64,000 bases of DNA from Rhodobacteraceae bacterium HTCC2083 (GTDB taxonomy: Bacteria > Pseudomonadota > Alphaproteobacteria > Rhodobacterales > Rhodobacteraceae). The notes beneath the pieces are model-generated. The model was not told the origin of the DNA. It was given only the letters and a program-made list of their open reading frames with translations, and did no database searches. The translations under genes and the position numbers were made by a program. The DNA lies in NCBI GenBank assembly GCA_000156115.1, contig DS995276.1, positions 3,504,620-3,568,619 of the forward strand, in the 5' to 3' direction. Of the stretch, positions 25,430-34,360 are shown in pieces (position 1 is the stretch's first letter; every line of letters begins with the position of its first letter).

Positions 25430-25741
25430 TTAAAGCTCGCTCCCTGGAGGCCAAACAACATCGATGCCACTTGGTAAGACTGCCATCATGATTTCTTTGG
25501 TACGGAATAAATCGCTACGAGCATCCACGAATATCAAAACGGCATCGTCTTCTTGAACGAAACTCACAGGTCCAACTCCTTCTAACCAAAGCAATACAAA
25601 TGGTTGACCATCTTCACAAAAAATTGGATTTTTACAAAGCGCGGCCACTTTGTTCAATGGTGTCAAAGTATAAGCAAGACAGGTAGCATCATCAGATGGC
25701 CAAAAGTTCTCTGAAAATTTGATAGCTATACCAAAACTCAA
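25430..25741 (-). CDS. small hypothetical protein, probably accessory
   Basis: 103 residues from a TTG start at 25741 with GAGGTG five bases before it. Not recognised. It looks like a compact soluble beta-rich protein without signal peptide (PFVLLWLEGVGPVSFVQEDDAVLIF). Base composition is more AT-rich than its neighbours. It is the only gene on this strand between bpt and the TRAP operon, and an 11-base direct repeat flanks the segment (25391-25401 and 25856-25866). It may be a recent acquisition. Moderate confidence that it is a gene at all. Confidence 0.45.
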   Translation of the reverse strand: MSFGIAIKFSENFWPSDDATCLAYTLTPLNKVAALCKNPIFCEDGQPFVLLWLEGVGPVSFVQEDDAVLIFVDARSDLFRTKEIMMAVLPSGIDVVWPPGSEL

Positions 25742-25774
25742 ATCATCACCTCACTTGCATTCAACGACCAAACA

Positions 25775-25801
25775 GTAGGTTTTTTGCTTCAAATAACCTA
25801 C
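25775..25801. repeat. inverted repeat upstream of the 103-residue gene
   Basis: GTAGGTT (25775-25781) and AACCTAC (25795-25801) form a seven-base stem with a 13-base loop, 34 bases before the start of the minus-strand gene. It may be an operator or a leader hairpin. Confidence 0.4.
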
Positions 25802-25895
25802 CTCGAAAAACCGTGCAATATGCGCAAGAACGCCCTCACGTCGCCGATAAGCGCTGTTATGTGATGTAATTCCAATCAACGCTCAAACGAAAAAA

Positions 25896-25925
25896 GCGAG
25901 GCCGAGCGGCCTCGCTTTTCTTTTT
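25896..25925. terminator. bidirectional rho-independent terminator
   Basis: GCGAGGCC (25896-25903), loop GAGC, GGCCTCGC (25908-25915), with an A-run before and TTTTCTTTTT after. It ends the minus-strand TRAP operon, whose last stop codon is about 30 bases away, and would also work for plus-strand transcripts. Confidence 0.9.
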
Positions 25926-25945
25926 CAACTCAACCATTGATCAAA

Positions 25946-28300
25946 TCAATTCGGGATCAGATCCGGTACGATTGTCACGATGGCTGGGAACATCCAGAGC
26001 AGGCCCAAACCAACCACTTGGATCAACACGAACGGTGCAACCCCGCGATAGATATGGCCTGTTGTGACCCCTTTCGGTGCAACCCCGCGCAAGTAGAACA
26101 GCGCAAAGCCGAAAGGTGGTGTCAGGAACGACGTTTGCAAGTTCACCGCGATCATGATCGTCACCCATTTGGGATCGAACGTACCGCCGTAAATCACAGG
26201 ACCAACGATTGGGATCACGATGTAAATGATCTCAAGGAAATCAAGCACGAACCCGAGCACGAAGAGCACGAGCATCACGATTAAGAAAACCGTCAGCTCA
26301 TTGTCGAAGCTCTTGAGAAACTGTTGGATATAATGCTCGCCACCGAAGGAAATCACGACAAGGTTCAAGACTTGCGAACCGATCAGAATGGTGAAGACCA
26401 TGCTGGTCACTTTGGCCGTTTCGCGCACGACAGGCGGTAGGATGCCTGCCTTGAACAAAACGTAGCATGAGAACAGCAAGCCAAAGAACGCATAGAGCCA
26501 AGCGGTGTAGGCAAAGGCAAATGCGACCCATGTCTCAAAGCTCGGGCTACCTTGGTTTACCCGCAGATCGAAGTTCACACCAATCAGGATCATCAAGATC
26601 ACTGCTAAGGTGGAGAAGATCACGACCTTGCCTGACTTGTCATCTTCACGCAATCGACGGTAGGCCGCGAGCATGATTGCACCCCCTGCCCCAAGCGCCG
26701 CTGCGGGCGTCGGATTGGTGATCCCACCAAGGATCGAGCCTAGAACAGCCACGATCAAGATAAGCGGTGGGAAGACCACGCGAACCAGCTCGTTCTTGGA
26801 AAGCATAATGGCCGCAAACGTACAGCCATAAAGCGCAATCGCCCATGGGATCAGCATAAGGACCACAGTGACACCCGCACTTGTTGTTGGGCGGATAAAC
26901 AAGATATCTACCAACAGTCCAAGCACGACACCGATCAAGCCGATATAAATCGGGCGATGGTCGGCAGCAGGGCGTGCACCGCGCGCTGTGGTCAGGATCA
27001 ATGCGAAGATGATTGCAAGGATCGCGATGCCAGTGCCGATGGGCGCTGCCGCGTCTGCCTTAGCGACAACCGCTGCTGCGATCTCTTCCTCAGACAGTTT
27101 CACGCTTTCCGCAACACCGCCTGCGGCTTCGATTTCCGCAGATTGAGTAATCGCCGTATCCCACGCCTCTTGACCATGCAGTCCAATCATCGAGGTTTGG
27201 CATTCTTCGCTCACGTTTGTGCGCAGGCTCGCGCCTTGGCCGATGTCTGTGTAGCTATCAACTTGAATGCTTTGACTGCCCACCATGTTGAGATTGCTCA
27301 TCAACATCAGACCCGCGATCAGCGCGACCGGCACACCAAGGAACCATGTGAAGCTTTCAGAGCGTGTGATAACGTCGCCGTTGCTTACGCCCATTTCAAC
27401 CGCAGGTGCTTTGCTAGGGTTCACCAAGGCGTAGCCGAATGCGTAGAGCGCATAGAGCAACGCAAGCAAGATCCCCGGCAAAAGCGCCGCTTGGAACAAT
27501 GTACCGACCGAGAGAACTGCGGGTTCGCCAAGGTATGTTAAAGCATCCGTACAGCCCGCTTCAATCGCACGCGACTCCTGTGCGGATGAGTAAAGATCCC
27601 CCGCCAAAGTGCCGAGCAAAACAATAACGATAGAGGGCGGAATAATCTGCCCCAATGTGCCAGAGGCCGCGATGACCCCTGTGGCGATTTCGGGCGAATA
27701 ATTGTTGCGCAACATGGTCGGTAAGCTGAGCAGACCCATAGTCACAACTGTCGCGCCCACGATTCCTGTGGAGGCCGCGAGAAACGCGCCCACAACTACA
27801 ACAGACACAGCCAAGCCACCGGGCAGCGGTCCAAAAACCTTTGCCATAGTCGTCAGCAAATCATTGGCAATCTTGGAACGTTCCAGCGTAATGCCCATCA
27901 AAACAAACATCAAAACCGCAAGAAGCGTTTCGATAGATTGTCCAGCCAAGACGCGTTCGTTCATGCGATTCACAATAAAGGAAACGTTGCGATCAAGCGC
28001 GAATTCCCAGCCACGTGGGAAGACAGGCTCTTCCATTCGGGGCAAATCGGGATATCGGAAGATCGAAATCGCATCCGCCTTGATCCCGGAATTGATCAGA
28101 TCGACATACATCGCTGAGCCGGTGTCAATCGCTTGGTGAATGAGCAGCCCCGCCCCATCCAGCATCGCAATGATGCCAAAGGAAATTACGCCAGCGCCAC
28201 CAATAGCGAAAGCCACAGGAAAGCCCGATAGAATGCCCCCGAACAAACAAAGGGCAACAATGATCAGGCCAATTTCTACGCCATCAAGTCCAAAAAGCAT
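25946..28300 (-). CDS. dctM: TRAP transporter large permease (DctM), extended form
   Basis: 784 residues against about 430 for a standard DctM. The N-terminal helices, the LMGITLERSKIANDLL region and GTLGQIIPPSI (near 222-232) are classic DctM. The C-terminal FLTPPFGFALFYLRG block also belongs to the family. The extra length comes from a first insert at about 60-115 and a long second insert at about 310-540. The second contains a soluble segment with two Cys-poor loops and several extra helices. This extended type goes with TakP/FcbT-like binding proteins (mannitol/chloroaromatic class). It imports an organic acid using the sodium gradient. The substrate is unknown. Confidence 0.88.
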   Translation of the reverse strand: MLFGLDGVEIGLIIVALCLFGGILSGFPVAFAIGGAGVISFGIIAMLDGAGLLIHQAIDTGSAMYVDLINSGIKADAISIFRYPDLPRMEEPVFPRGWEFALDRNVSFIVNRMNERVLAGQSIETLLAVLMFVLMGITLERSKIANDLLTTMAKVFGPLPGGLAVSVVVVGAFLAASTGIVGATVVTMGLLSLPTMLRNNYSPEIATGVIAASGTLGQIIPPSIVIVLLGTLAGDLYSSAQESRAIEAGCTDALTYLGEPAVLSVGTLFQAALLPGILLALLYALYAFGYALVNPSKAPAVEMGVSNGDVITRSESFTWFLGVPVALIAGLMLMSNLNMVGSQSIQVDSYTDIGQGASLRTNVSEECQTSMIGLHGQEAWDTAITQSAEIEAAGGVAESVKLSEEEIAAAVVAKADAAAPIGTGIAILAIIFALILTTARGARPAADHRPIYIGLIGVVLGLLVDILFIRPTTSAGVTVVLMLIPWAIALYGCTFAAIMLSKNELVRVVFPPLILIVAVLGSILGGITNPTPAAALGAGGAIMLAAYRRLREDDKSGKVVIFSTLAVILMILIGVNFDLRVNQGSPSFETWVAFAFAYTAWLYAFFGLLFSCYVLFKAGILPPVVRETAKVTSMVFTILIGSQVLNLVVISFGGEHYIQQFLKSFDNELTVFLIVMLVLFVLGFVLDFLEIIYIVIPIVGPVIYGGTFDPKWVTIMIAVNLQTSFLTPPFGFALFYLRGVAPKGVTTGHIYRGVAPFVLIQVVGLGLLWMFPAIVTIVPDLIPN

Positions 28301-28325
28301 CGACTACGCCTCCCACACATTGGTT

Positions 28326-28370
28326 GCATTTTCAAACCGCAAATCCGGTTCCCACTTTTGTTGAAAATGC
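28326..28370 (-). promoter_or_regulatory. hairpin between dctQ and dctM
   Basis: A perfect ten-base inverted repeat, GCATTTTCAA (28326-28335) and TTGAAAATGC (28361-28370), lies in the 74-base gap between the two permease genes. Without a T-run it is probably a stability or processing element of the operon mRNA. Confidence 0.5.
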
Positions 28371-28374
28371 GCCA

Positions 28375-29301
28375 TTAGTGCGTCCCCTCATAAGCTTCTT
28401 CACCCTCACCGAGCGTGTCTTTGTCGAGGTACTTGCCCTCACTTTCTGGCCCTTCCTTCCACTCAAGGTAAGAGCGGTAGAAGAACGCAATTGCTTGCAA
28501 GAACACCATCGCTGTGAAGGCGACGAGCAGGATCTTGAAAAGGAAGTAAGCGGTAAATCCGTTGGGTGAGAAGCCGATGGTTTCAACGTTCCACTTCAGC
28601 AACTTGGATTTACGCATCAATAGGTCAATATTGTCGGATGCGGACACCTTAGGCGTCACAAGATGGCGCCACATAAAGTACCAGCCATACATCCAGATCA
28701 ACACAGCACCCGGCATCATGAACAGAAGGGACCCGACCATGTCGATCACCTTTTTGGAACGGTATTTCACAGCGGAATAGACCAGATCCACGCGCACGTG
28801 GCTGCCCTGAACAAACGTATATGTCACGCAAAGACAGACGACTAACGCGTTGTAAAGTTTGAGTTCTTCCGCAAACCACGAGATGTCAAATTGAAGCGGG
28901 ATTCCGAAACCAAAAGAAATATCTGGGCGCGTGAAAATACGCTGCATGAAAACAATAACGATCTGCTGGATCACCATCAAAAGACCTGCCCATGCGAAGA
29001 AACGTCCCACCGAATTGGCAAACCCTTCAAGAATACGCACGCAGCCCCACATGATCGAATTCCGCCACATGCCAAAGGCCGTGAGGATCAAGAACGCCGT
29101 GAAGACGACGAAGAAAAACTCGACAGAACCACCGTAGTAGATAAACCGCATAAGGGATTGGCTGTTGGACCAATCGAGCCAGCTGGCCGGATGGGTAATT
29201 GCATAACCGAAGTTATAAAATGCCATGCCAATGTTCTGAATAAACCAGAGCAAACCATCGCCTATCGCCGCGAGTGCTCCGCGAGACGCTTCATCCGTCA
29301 T
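28375..29301 (-). CDS. dctQ: TRAP transporter small permease (DctQ), extended form
   Basis: 308 residues, longer than the usual 160-230. Membrane helices are seen around 15-35, 55-80, 105-125, 150-165, 180-200 and 255-280; the core DctQ part (FVQGSHVRVDLVYSAVKYR) lies near 165-183. The extra N-terminal region with NIGMAFYNFGYAITHPASWLD fits the TakQ/FcbT2-type small permease. It pairs with the extended DctM. The gene sits between the binding-protein gene and dctM, all on the minus strand. Confidence 0.88.
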   Translation of the reverse strand: MTDEASRGALAAIGDGLLWFIQNIGMAFYNFGYAITHPASWLDWSNSQSLMRFIYYGGSVEFFFVVFTAFLILTAFGMWRNSIMWGCVRILEGFANSVGRFFAWAGLLMVIQQIVIVFMQRIFTRPDISFGFGIPLQFDISWFAEELKLYNALVVCLCVTYTFVQGSHVRVDLVYSAVKYRSKKVIDMVGSLLFMMPGAVLIWMYGWYFMWRHLVTPKVSASDNIDLLMRKSKLLKWNVETIGFSPNGFTAYFLFKILLVAFTAMVFLQAIAFFYRSYLEWKEGPESEGKYLDKDTLGEGEEAYEGTH

Positions 29302-29379
29302 CGGTGTTCCCCCTTAAGAATACCTGTCTTGCTGGCAACGCTATTTGAACAACGCGCTGCTCGTTTTGGGCAAGGAATA

Positions 29380-29414
29380 GGTTGGGCCAATGCGCAAGAT
29401 GCGTCGGCCCAACC
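29380..29414 (-). promoter_or_regulatory. strong hairpin between dctP and dctQ
   Basis: A perfect nine-base GC-rich stem, GGTTGGGCC (29380-29388) and GGCCCAACC (29406-29414), follows the dctP stop codon at 29434. In TRAP operons such structures raise the level of the binding protein relative to the permeases by stabilising or terminating part of the transcripts. No T-run follows. Confidence 0.6.
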
Positions 29415-29433
29415 AAGTCGTTTCTGTCTCGTT

Positions 29434-30519
29434 TTAGTTGCCTAGAACGCGGTTACGCTGCTTTACGTAGTAACCGTCAGATTTGTCGATCCAAGAGGAA
29501 GACGCAGCCATAGACTCTTCAAAAGATTTACGCGTTTTAGCGAAGATCTCGTCACCCATGTTCTCGTCCATAACTTCAGCAGAAGCTTTACCAAACGCAT
29601 CCCAAACATCGTCAGAGAACTGAAGAACTTTGACACCTTGCGACTGAAGCCGCGCAAGTGCAGCACCGTTGCTTGCTAGTGTCTGAGACAGCTGCAAGTG
29701 GGTTGTTGCGGCACAAGAGTTCGAGATGATGGCCTGATGTGCAGGTGACAAGTCGTTGTAAACGTCAAGGTTCATACCACACGCAAGGCCGGAACCTGGC
29801 TCGTGGAAGCCCGCAGCGTAGTAAACTTTTGCAACTTCCTGGAAGCCGGCGCGCTCGTCAGCCATTGGGCCAACCCACTCAAGACCGTCCAAAGCACCAG
29901 AAGACAGCGCCTGATACAACTCGCCGCCTGGAATGTTCTGAACAGATGCACCCAGTTTACCAAGAACCTTGCCGCCGAGACCTGGCATACGGAACTTCAA
30001 GCCGTTGAAGTCAGCCGCAGAGCCAATTTCCTTACGGAACCAACCACCAGACTGGGAACCGGAGTTACCTGCCAAGAAGGACTTCAAGTTGAAGATTTCG
30101 CCCAGCTCATTGTGCAGCTCATGGCCGCCACCGTGGTGATACCAGTTTGTCAGCTCTTGCGCTGTGCCGCCGAATGGAACGGCTGTGAAATACGCATACG
30201 CAGGGTGCTGACCGATGAAGTAATAGTCCGCAGAGTGGTACATGTCAGCCTGACCGGAAGACACAGCATCAAAAACTTCAAGCGCGCCAACCAGCTCGCC
30301 CGGTGCTTTTTTGTCGATAGTCAACTGACCGTCAGACATCGCGCCGACCATGTCCTGTAGGTATGTAGCCGCGTCATCAAGAACCGCGAAGCCACGTGGC
30401 CAAGACTGAACCATAGTCAGAACGCGCTTGCCCTGTGCATAAGCAGGTGCTGCAAGTGTTGCCGCTGCTGCAGCGGAGCCGCCAAGTGCAGATGTTTTTA
30501 GAAAAGAACGACGATCCAT
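29434..30519 (-). CDS. dctP: TRAP transporter substrate-binding protein, TakP-like
   Basis: 361 residues with a Tat-type signal (DRRSFLKTSALGGSAAAAAT). The DctP/TakP fold is clear: FRMPGLGGKVLGKLGASVQNIPGGE (about 176-200, shortened here), GALDGLEWVGP (about 207-217) and the conserved Arg in KFRMPG, which binds the substrate carboxylate. TakP relatives bind 2-oxo acids, lactate or related anions. ATG 30519 has AGGATTC upstream with GGGAGG further up. It is the first gene of dctPQM, divergent from the cache-type sensor kinase. Confidence 0.9.
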   Translation of the reverse strand: MDRRSFLKTSALGGSAAAAATLAAPAYAQGKRVLTMVQSWPRGFAVLDDAATYLQDMVGAMSDGQLTIDKKAPGELVGALEVFDAVSSGQADMYHSADYYFIGQHPAYAYFTAVPFGGTAQELTNWYHHGGGHELHNELGEIFNLKSFLAGNSGSQSGGWFRKEIGSAADFNGLKFRMPGLGGKVLGKLGASVQNIPGGELYQALSSGALDGLEWVGPMADERAGFQEVAKVYYAAGFHEPGSGLACGMNLDVYNDLSPAHQAIISNSCAATTHLQLSQTLASNGAALARLQSQGVKVLQFSDDVWDAFGKASAEVMDENMGDEIFAKTRKSFEESMAASSSWIDKSDGYYVKQRNRVLGN

Positions 30520-30732
30520 TTAGAATCCTCCCAGATGTGGTGATGCGTGAAAAGGCAAGATAGGCTAGCCCTCCCAACGCGGATCGTTTCAAGTGCCGTA
30601 ACTCTACCCAGCAAAATTGCAGAGCGGAATACCAAGTTATGCGTAGAAAAGCGGTTTTTTTGCGTCTTTTCGCATGAAAACAGGCACTTTTTGTCTAATC
30701 ACCGATCCTTTTTGTGAACGAAACTCTCCCTT

Positions 30733-30778
30733 AGCGCTAACGCGCAAGCGCTATTGCTTTGATTCGCTTGCGATTCGC
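30733..30778. repeat. short direct repeats in the dctP/kinase divergent region
   Basis: AGCGCTA occurs at 30733-30739 and 30747-30753, 14 bases apart, and ATTCGC at 30762-30767 and 30773-30778, 11 bases apart. They lie just before the kinase gene, on the side facing dctP. They could be response-regulator sites for this divergent pair of operons. Confidence 0.4.
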
Positions 30779-30793
30779 AGCTAGCAAAAGATT

Positions 30794-32236
30794 ATGACAG
30801 CGCGCCGCCTTCTTTCACTAAGCTATAAGCAAAAACTGTTCCTCCTTGGAACCGTTCCGCTGATTGTTGCGGTCGCTGCAATTTCGCTGATAGTCGCCTA
30901 TCAATCACGTCAATTGGCAGAGCGTGAAATTGCCACGCTTGAACAAACCTTGATCGAAGCCAAGAAGGAAGAGCTGCGCAATTATGTCACCCAAGCACGC
31001 AACGGATTTTACTTTATCTATGGCAGTGCGCCCCCTGATGATGCTGACGCAAAGCAACAGGTGATGCAGATTTTGTCTGCGATGATCTACGGCGATGAAG
31101 GCAGTTTCTTTGTCTATCACTATGATGGCACCAATCTGGTAAGCCCACGCGACACGCAATTGATCAATGGCAATTGGAGCGGATTGAGCGACCCCGAAGG
31201 CACACCCATCGTAGATGAGTTGATTAGCATCGCGCGCTCCGGTGCCGGATATCACAGTTACATATGGCCTAAGCCCTCAACGGGAGAACCAGCACGCATG
31301 ATCACCTATGTGACCAGTTTCCCAAGCTGGCAATGGGCCGTAGGCACAGGTGTTTTCATCGATGACGTCATTGCGACGGTCGCCACCAGCCGCGCACAGG
31401 TAGAGGCGCGCACACGCAGAACTTTCCTTTATATCGGCGCAATTACGTTGGCCGCTCTATTGATCGTCTTCGGCTCGGGCATGGTGCTCAACATTCGCGA
31501 ACGTCGATTGGCGGATACCAAACTGAAGGCCCTCACCCAGCGCGTCTTTGACGCCCAAGAAGAAGAACGCGGGCGCGTTGCGCGCGAATTGCACGACGGG
31601 ATAAGTCAAACGCTTGTGGGAATTCGCTACGCTTTGGATGTGACACGCCGCCAGTTGAGCGCCGAGGATCGTGATGTTCCGAAAACGCTAGATAAAGGCA
31701 TAGAAGGGCTGGCAAGTGCTGTGCAAGAGATCCGCAGCATAAGTCGAGATTTGCGCCCCGGTGTTCTTGATGATTTGGGGCTTGGCCCTGCCCTAAAAAC
31801 CCTCACGTTGGAGTTTTCGAAGCGCACGGGCATAACGCCCGAATTTTCCACTGTAGTCTTTCGCAACCGGCTTGATGCAGATGCCAAGATCGCACTGTAT
31901 CGTGTGGCCCAAGAAGCTTTGACCAATATTGAACGCCATGCAAATGCCAGCGTCGTTCGCGTGTCCGTGCGCGGGGACCGGCGCGGCGCAATTCTGACAA
32001 TTTCCGATGATGGACAAGGTGTAGACCCTTCTCGTAAAGCGGCGAGCCGATCCGCGAATGGCGGCAGCGGTATGCGCAACATGCAAGAACGTATGGAGCA
32101 ATTGAATGGCGCGTTCAGTGTCACAAGTTCTAGAGAAGGCACCACCATTGAAGCCCGCCTGCCCTTAAGTCATATGTTATCCCCAGACTCCGAGGGACGT
32201 CAGGCACCAAACGACATCGAGGACCCAAAACAATGA
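30794..32236 (+). CDS. cache-domain sensor histidine kinase (NarL-type)
   Basis: 480 residues. A first membrane helix is at about 15-38, and a periplasmic single-cache domain at about 40-200 (FFVYHYDGTNLVSPRDTQ, then FPSWQWAVGTGVFIDDV). A second helix is at about 213-235. The HisKA_3 dimerisation segment carries the phosphoacceptor His267 (RELHDGISQTLVG), and the HATPase domain has NGGSGMRNMQERM at about 425-437. The kinase senses a small molecule outside the cell. Divergence from dctPQM makes the TRAP substrate the first candidate ligand. ATGA overlap with the regulator downstream. Confidence 0.9.
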   Translation: MTARRLLSLSYKQKLFLLGTVPLIVAVAAISLIVAYQSRQLAEREIATLEQTLIEAKKEELRNYVTQARNGFYFIYGSAPPDDADAKQQVMQILSAMIYGDEGSFFVYHYDGTNLVSPRDTQLINGNWSGLSDPEGTPIVDELISIARSGAGYHSYIWPKPSTGEPARMITYVTSFPSWQWAVGTGVFIDDVIATVATSRAQVEARTRRTFLYIGAITLAALLIVFGSGMVLNIRERRLADTKLKALTQRVFDAQEEERGRVARELHDGISQTLVGIRYALDVTRRQLSAEDRDVPKTLDKGIEGLASAVQEIRSISRDLRPGVLDDLGLGPALKTLTLEFSKRTGITPEFSTVVFRNRLDADAKIALYRVAQEALTNIERHANASVVRVSVRGDRRGAILTISDDGQGVDPSRKAASRSANGGSGMRNMQERMEQLNGAFSVTSSREGTTIEARLPLSHMLSPDSEGRQAPNDIEDPKQ

Positions 32237-32874
32237 CAACTAAAGTCGCAATTGTTGATGATCACCCCATGGTTGCGGAAGGGATCAAAGCGATATTGGA
32301 GAGCTTCGACGATATCGACGTTGTGGCTACTTATTCATCGGGCCAAGACATCATCGACAACGCTGTTGCGCTGGCCCCTGATGTGATCCTGCTAGACCTT
32401 AACATGCCCGGAATGAACGGTCTCACGACAATTGAATTGTTGCTGGAAGCGCGCGAAGAAACGCGCATTTTGGTGCTGAGCATGCATGACAACCCAGAAT
32501 ATATCACCACCGCCCTCAGTCACGGTGCGATGGGTTATGTTCTAAAGGACGTGCCAACTGAGGAAATAAAAACCGCAATCGATACGGTTATGACGGGCCA
32601 ACGCTACATGTGCACGGGCGCAAAAGGATCGCTTGTGCCTGAAGAAGGTGAAGAAATACGCGATGCGCTGACGGGGCGCGAACAAACGGTCTTGCTGCAA
32701 TTGGCCAAAGGGCAATCAAACAAAGAAGTAGCTGCAGCGCTCAACATATCTGTGCGCACGGTGGAAACGCATCGCAAGAACATCAAACGTAAGCTAGGGA
32801 TATCGTCGACTGCGGGGTTGACCCGCTATGCGATGGAACATGGTGTGTTGCAAGGCACCGGTGCCTTTTTGTGA
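32233..32874 (+). CDS. LuxR/NarL-family response regulator
   Basis: 213 residues. The receiver domain has the acidic pair DD at 9-10, the phosphoacceptor Asp55 (LLDLNMPG) and Lys105 (YVLKDV). The C-terminal LuxR helix-turn-helix is at about 150-205 (LTGREQTVLLQLAKGQSNKE, then VRTVETHRKNIKRKLG). It is the partner of the cache kinase, overlapping it by four bases. Probable targets are the neighbouring dctPQM genes (inference). Confidence 0.93.
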   Translation: MTTKVAIVDDHPMVAEGIKAILESFDDIDVVATYSSGQDIIDNAVALAPDVILLDLNMPGMNGLTTIELLLEAREETRILVLSMHDNPEYITTALSHGAMGYVLKDVPTEEIKTAIDTVMTGQRYMCTGAKGSLVPEEGEEIRDALTGREQTVLLQLAKGQSNKEVAAALNISVRTVETHRKNIKRKLGISSTAGLTRYAMEHGVLQGTGAFL

Positions 32875-33416
32875 GCCGGGTCATTTTGCTGAACAAACCG
32901 TTCGGGGTTCTGTCACAATTCACTGATAAGGGGCTTGAAGGCACAACGCGCCCCACCCTGTCAGCCTATGTAGATGTACCGCAGGTCTACCCTGCAGGCC
33001 GTCTTGATCGCGATAGCGAAGGATTGTTGGTTTTGACTGATGATGGCCGCCTGCAAGCACAGATCGCGGATCCGAAGTTCAAAAAACCGAAGACCTATCT
33101 GGTTCTTGTGGAACGTATTCCTAGCGAAGATGCGCTGCAAAGCCTGCGCAAGGGCATAACTTTAAAAGATGGCATGACGCGACCCGCACAGGTGGAGCGA
33201 GTCGAGCCACCTGAGCTTTGGGAGCGCGACCCGCCCGTACGCTTTCGCAAATCCGTACCGGATTGCTGGTTGAAATTTACCATTCGCGAAGGCCGCAATC
33301 GCCAAGTACGCCGCATGACGGCTGCAGTGGGACATCCAACATTGCGTTTGGTGCGTTGGTCAGTCGGCGAATGGACGTTAGACGGAATCGCAAGTGGCGT
33401 GTGGCGGGACGCATGA
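32871..33416 (+). CDS. 23S rRNA pseudouridine synthase, RluE/RsuA family
   Basis: 181 residues, GTG start overlapping the regulator stop (GTGA). The catalytic Asp lies in the motif YPAGRLDRDSEGLLVLTDDG (about 40-59). There is no S4 domain, as in RluE. The family isomerises one uridine in 23S rRNA to pseudouridine; RluE modifies position 2457 in E. coli. The C-terminal REGRNRQVRRMTAAVGHPTLRLVR segment is conserved. Its function is unrelated to the two-component system next door. Confidence 0.9.
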   Translation: MSRVILLNKPFGVLSQFTDKGLEGTTRPTLSAYVDVPQVYPAGRLDRDSEGLLVLTDDGRLQAQIADPKFKKPKTYLVLVERIPSEDALQSLRKGITLKDGMTRPAQVERVEPPELWERDPPVRFRKSVPDCWLKFTIREGRNRQVRRMTAAVGHPTLRLVRWSVGEWTLDGIASGVWRDA

Positions 33417-33447
33417 AGGGCTTCGACTTTTCTAGAAAAATCACTCC

Positions 33448-34155
33448 CTATAATTCAACCCGCACCTCATGCATCCAAAGCTTTGCAGGCCGCGAGAGCA
33501 TAAAGACAACCACATCAGCTAAATCATCAGGCTCTGTGAATATGTGATTTGGCACGTCTTCAGCCGCTTTCGCGAACATGCCTGTATTCGTGCCACTTTG
33601 ATACAAGCCTGCTACGCGCACACCGCTCTCTGCTTCGTCTTCCTTGAGAACATCGGTAAATCCGCGCATCCCGTATTTGCTTGCCGAATAAACCGATTGC
33701 CCCGCCTGAGCGATCACGCCTGACTTAGAGATCACGTTCAAAACAGCCGCTTCACTCTGCGCACGCAATGTCGGCAAAACGTTCCGCGTCAAGATCATCG
33801 CGGCTGTCAGATTGACCTGCACGGTTTGCAAAAGCATCGCTTCATCAATCGTATCAAGTGGGCCAGTTTTATGCCAAACCCCTGCGTTGTTGATCAAGAT
33901 ATCAAGACCGCCCATCTGCGATACAATCTGCGCACTCAAACCACTCACCATGCTCATATCATTCAGATCTGCCGCAAAGATAAGCGCGCGTGTTCCATTC
34001 ACACTTTCAACCTCGCGTTTGACTGCCTCAAGACGCGCAATATCGCGCCCCAAGATTGCCAACTCGCATCCGGCCTCCGCCAACTTCAAGCAAATATGCC
34101 GTCCGATTCCATCGCTTCCGCCGCTTACGGCGACTCTCTTGCCTGCCAAGTCCAT
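33448..34155 (-). CDS. SDR family oxidoreductase
   Basis: 235 residues from ATG 34155; GGGAG six bases upstream decides this start, while the open frame extends further up. The Rossmann motif GGSDGIG is near residue 12, NNAG near 87, the catalytic Ser in NVISKSG near 135 and YSASK near 151-155. It is a classical short-chain dehydrogenase of unknown substrate. It converges on the pseudouridine synthase gene and diverges from the ilvIH leader region. Confidence 0.88.
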   Translation of the reverse strand: MDLAGKRVAVSGGSDGIGRHICLKLAEAGCELAILGRDIARLEAVKREVESVNGTRALIFAADLNDMSMVSGLSAQIVSQMGGLDILINNAGVWHKTGPLDTIDEAMLLQTVQVNLTAAMILTRNVLPTLRAQSEAAVLNVISKSGVIAQAGQSVYSASKYGMRGFTDVLKEDEAESGVRVAGLYQSGTNTGMFAKAAEDVPNHIFTEPDDLADVVVFMLSRPAKLWMHEVRVEL

Positions 34156-34303
34156 CCTGATCTCCCATTTGGGCCCTTGCCAACACGGCCAAAGGGCATC
34201 GAAAAGCGTCTCACTTTCTATCATATGTCCGAAAATACCCCAGCTCGCGCAATAAACGGAAAGAAAAGCACACGTTGGCGTCACTTTTTTCGCAGACAGA
34301 CTG

Positions 34304-34332
34304 TTGACGCCCCCATTTAAGAGACATAGGGT
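34304..34332 (+). promoter_or_regulatory. promoter of ilvIH leader
   Basis: TTGACG (34304-34309), a 17-base spacer and TAGGGT (34327-34332). The transcript would start about 20 bases before the leader peptide gene, whose ribosome binding site AGAGGAG lies at 34344-34350. Spacing and position agree with a sigma-70-type promoter. Confidence 0.6.
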
Positions 34333-34360
34333 CTGCCAACGCAAAGAGGAGCGATCAGTG

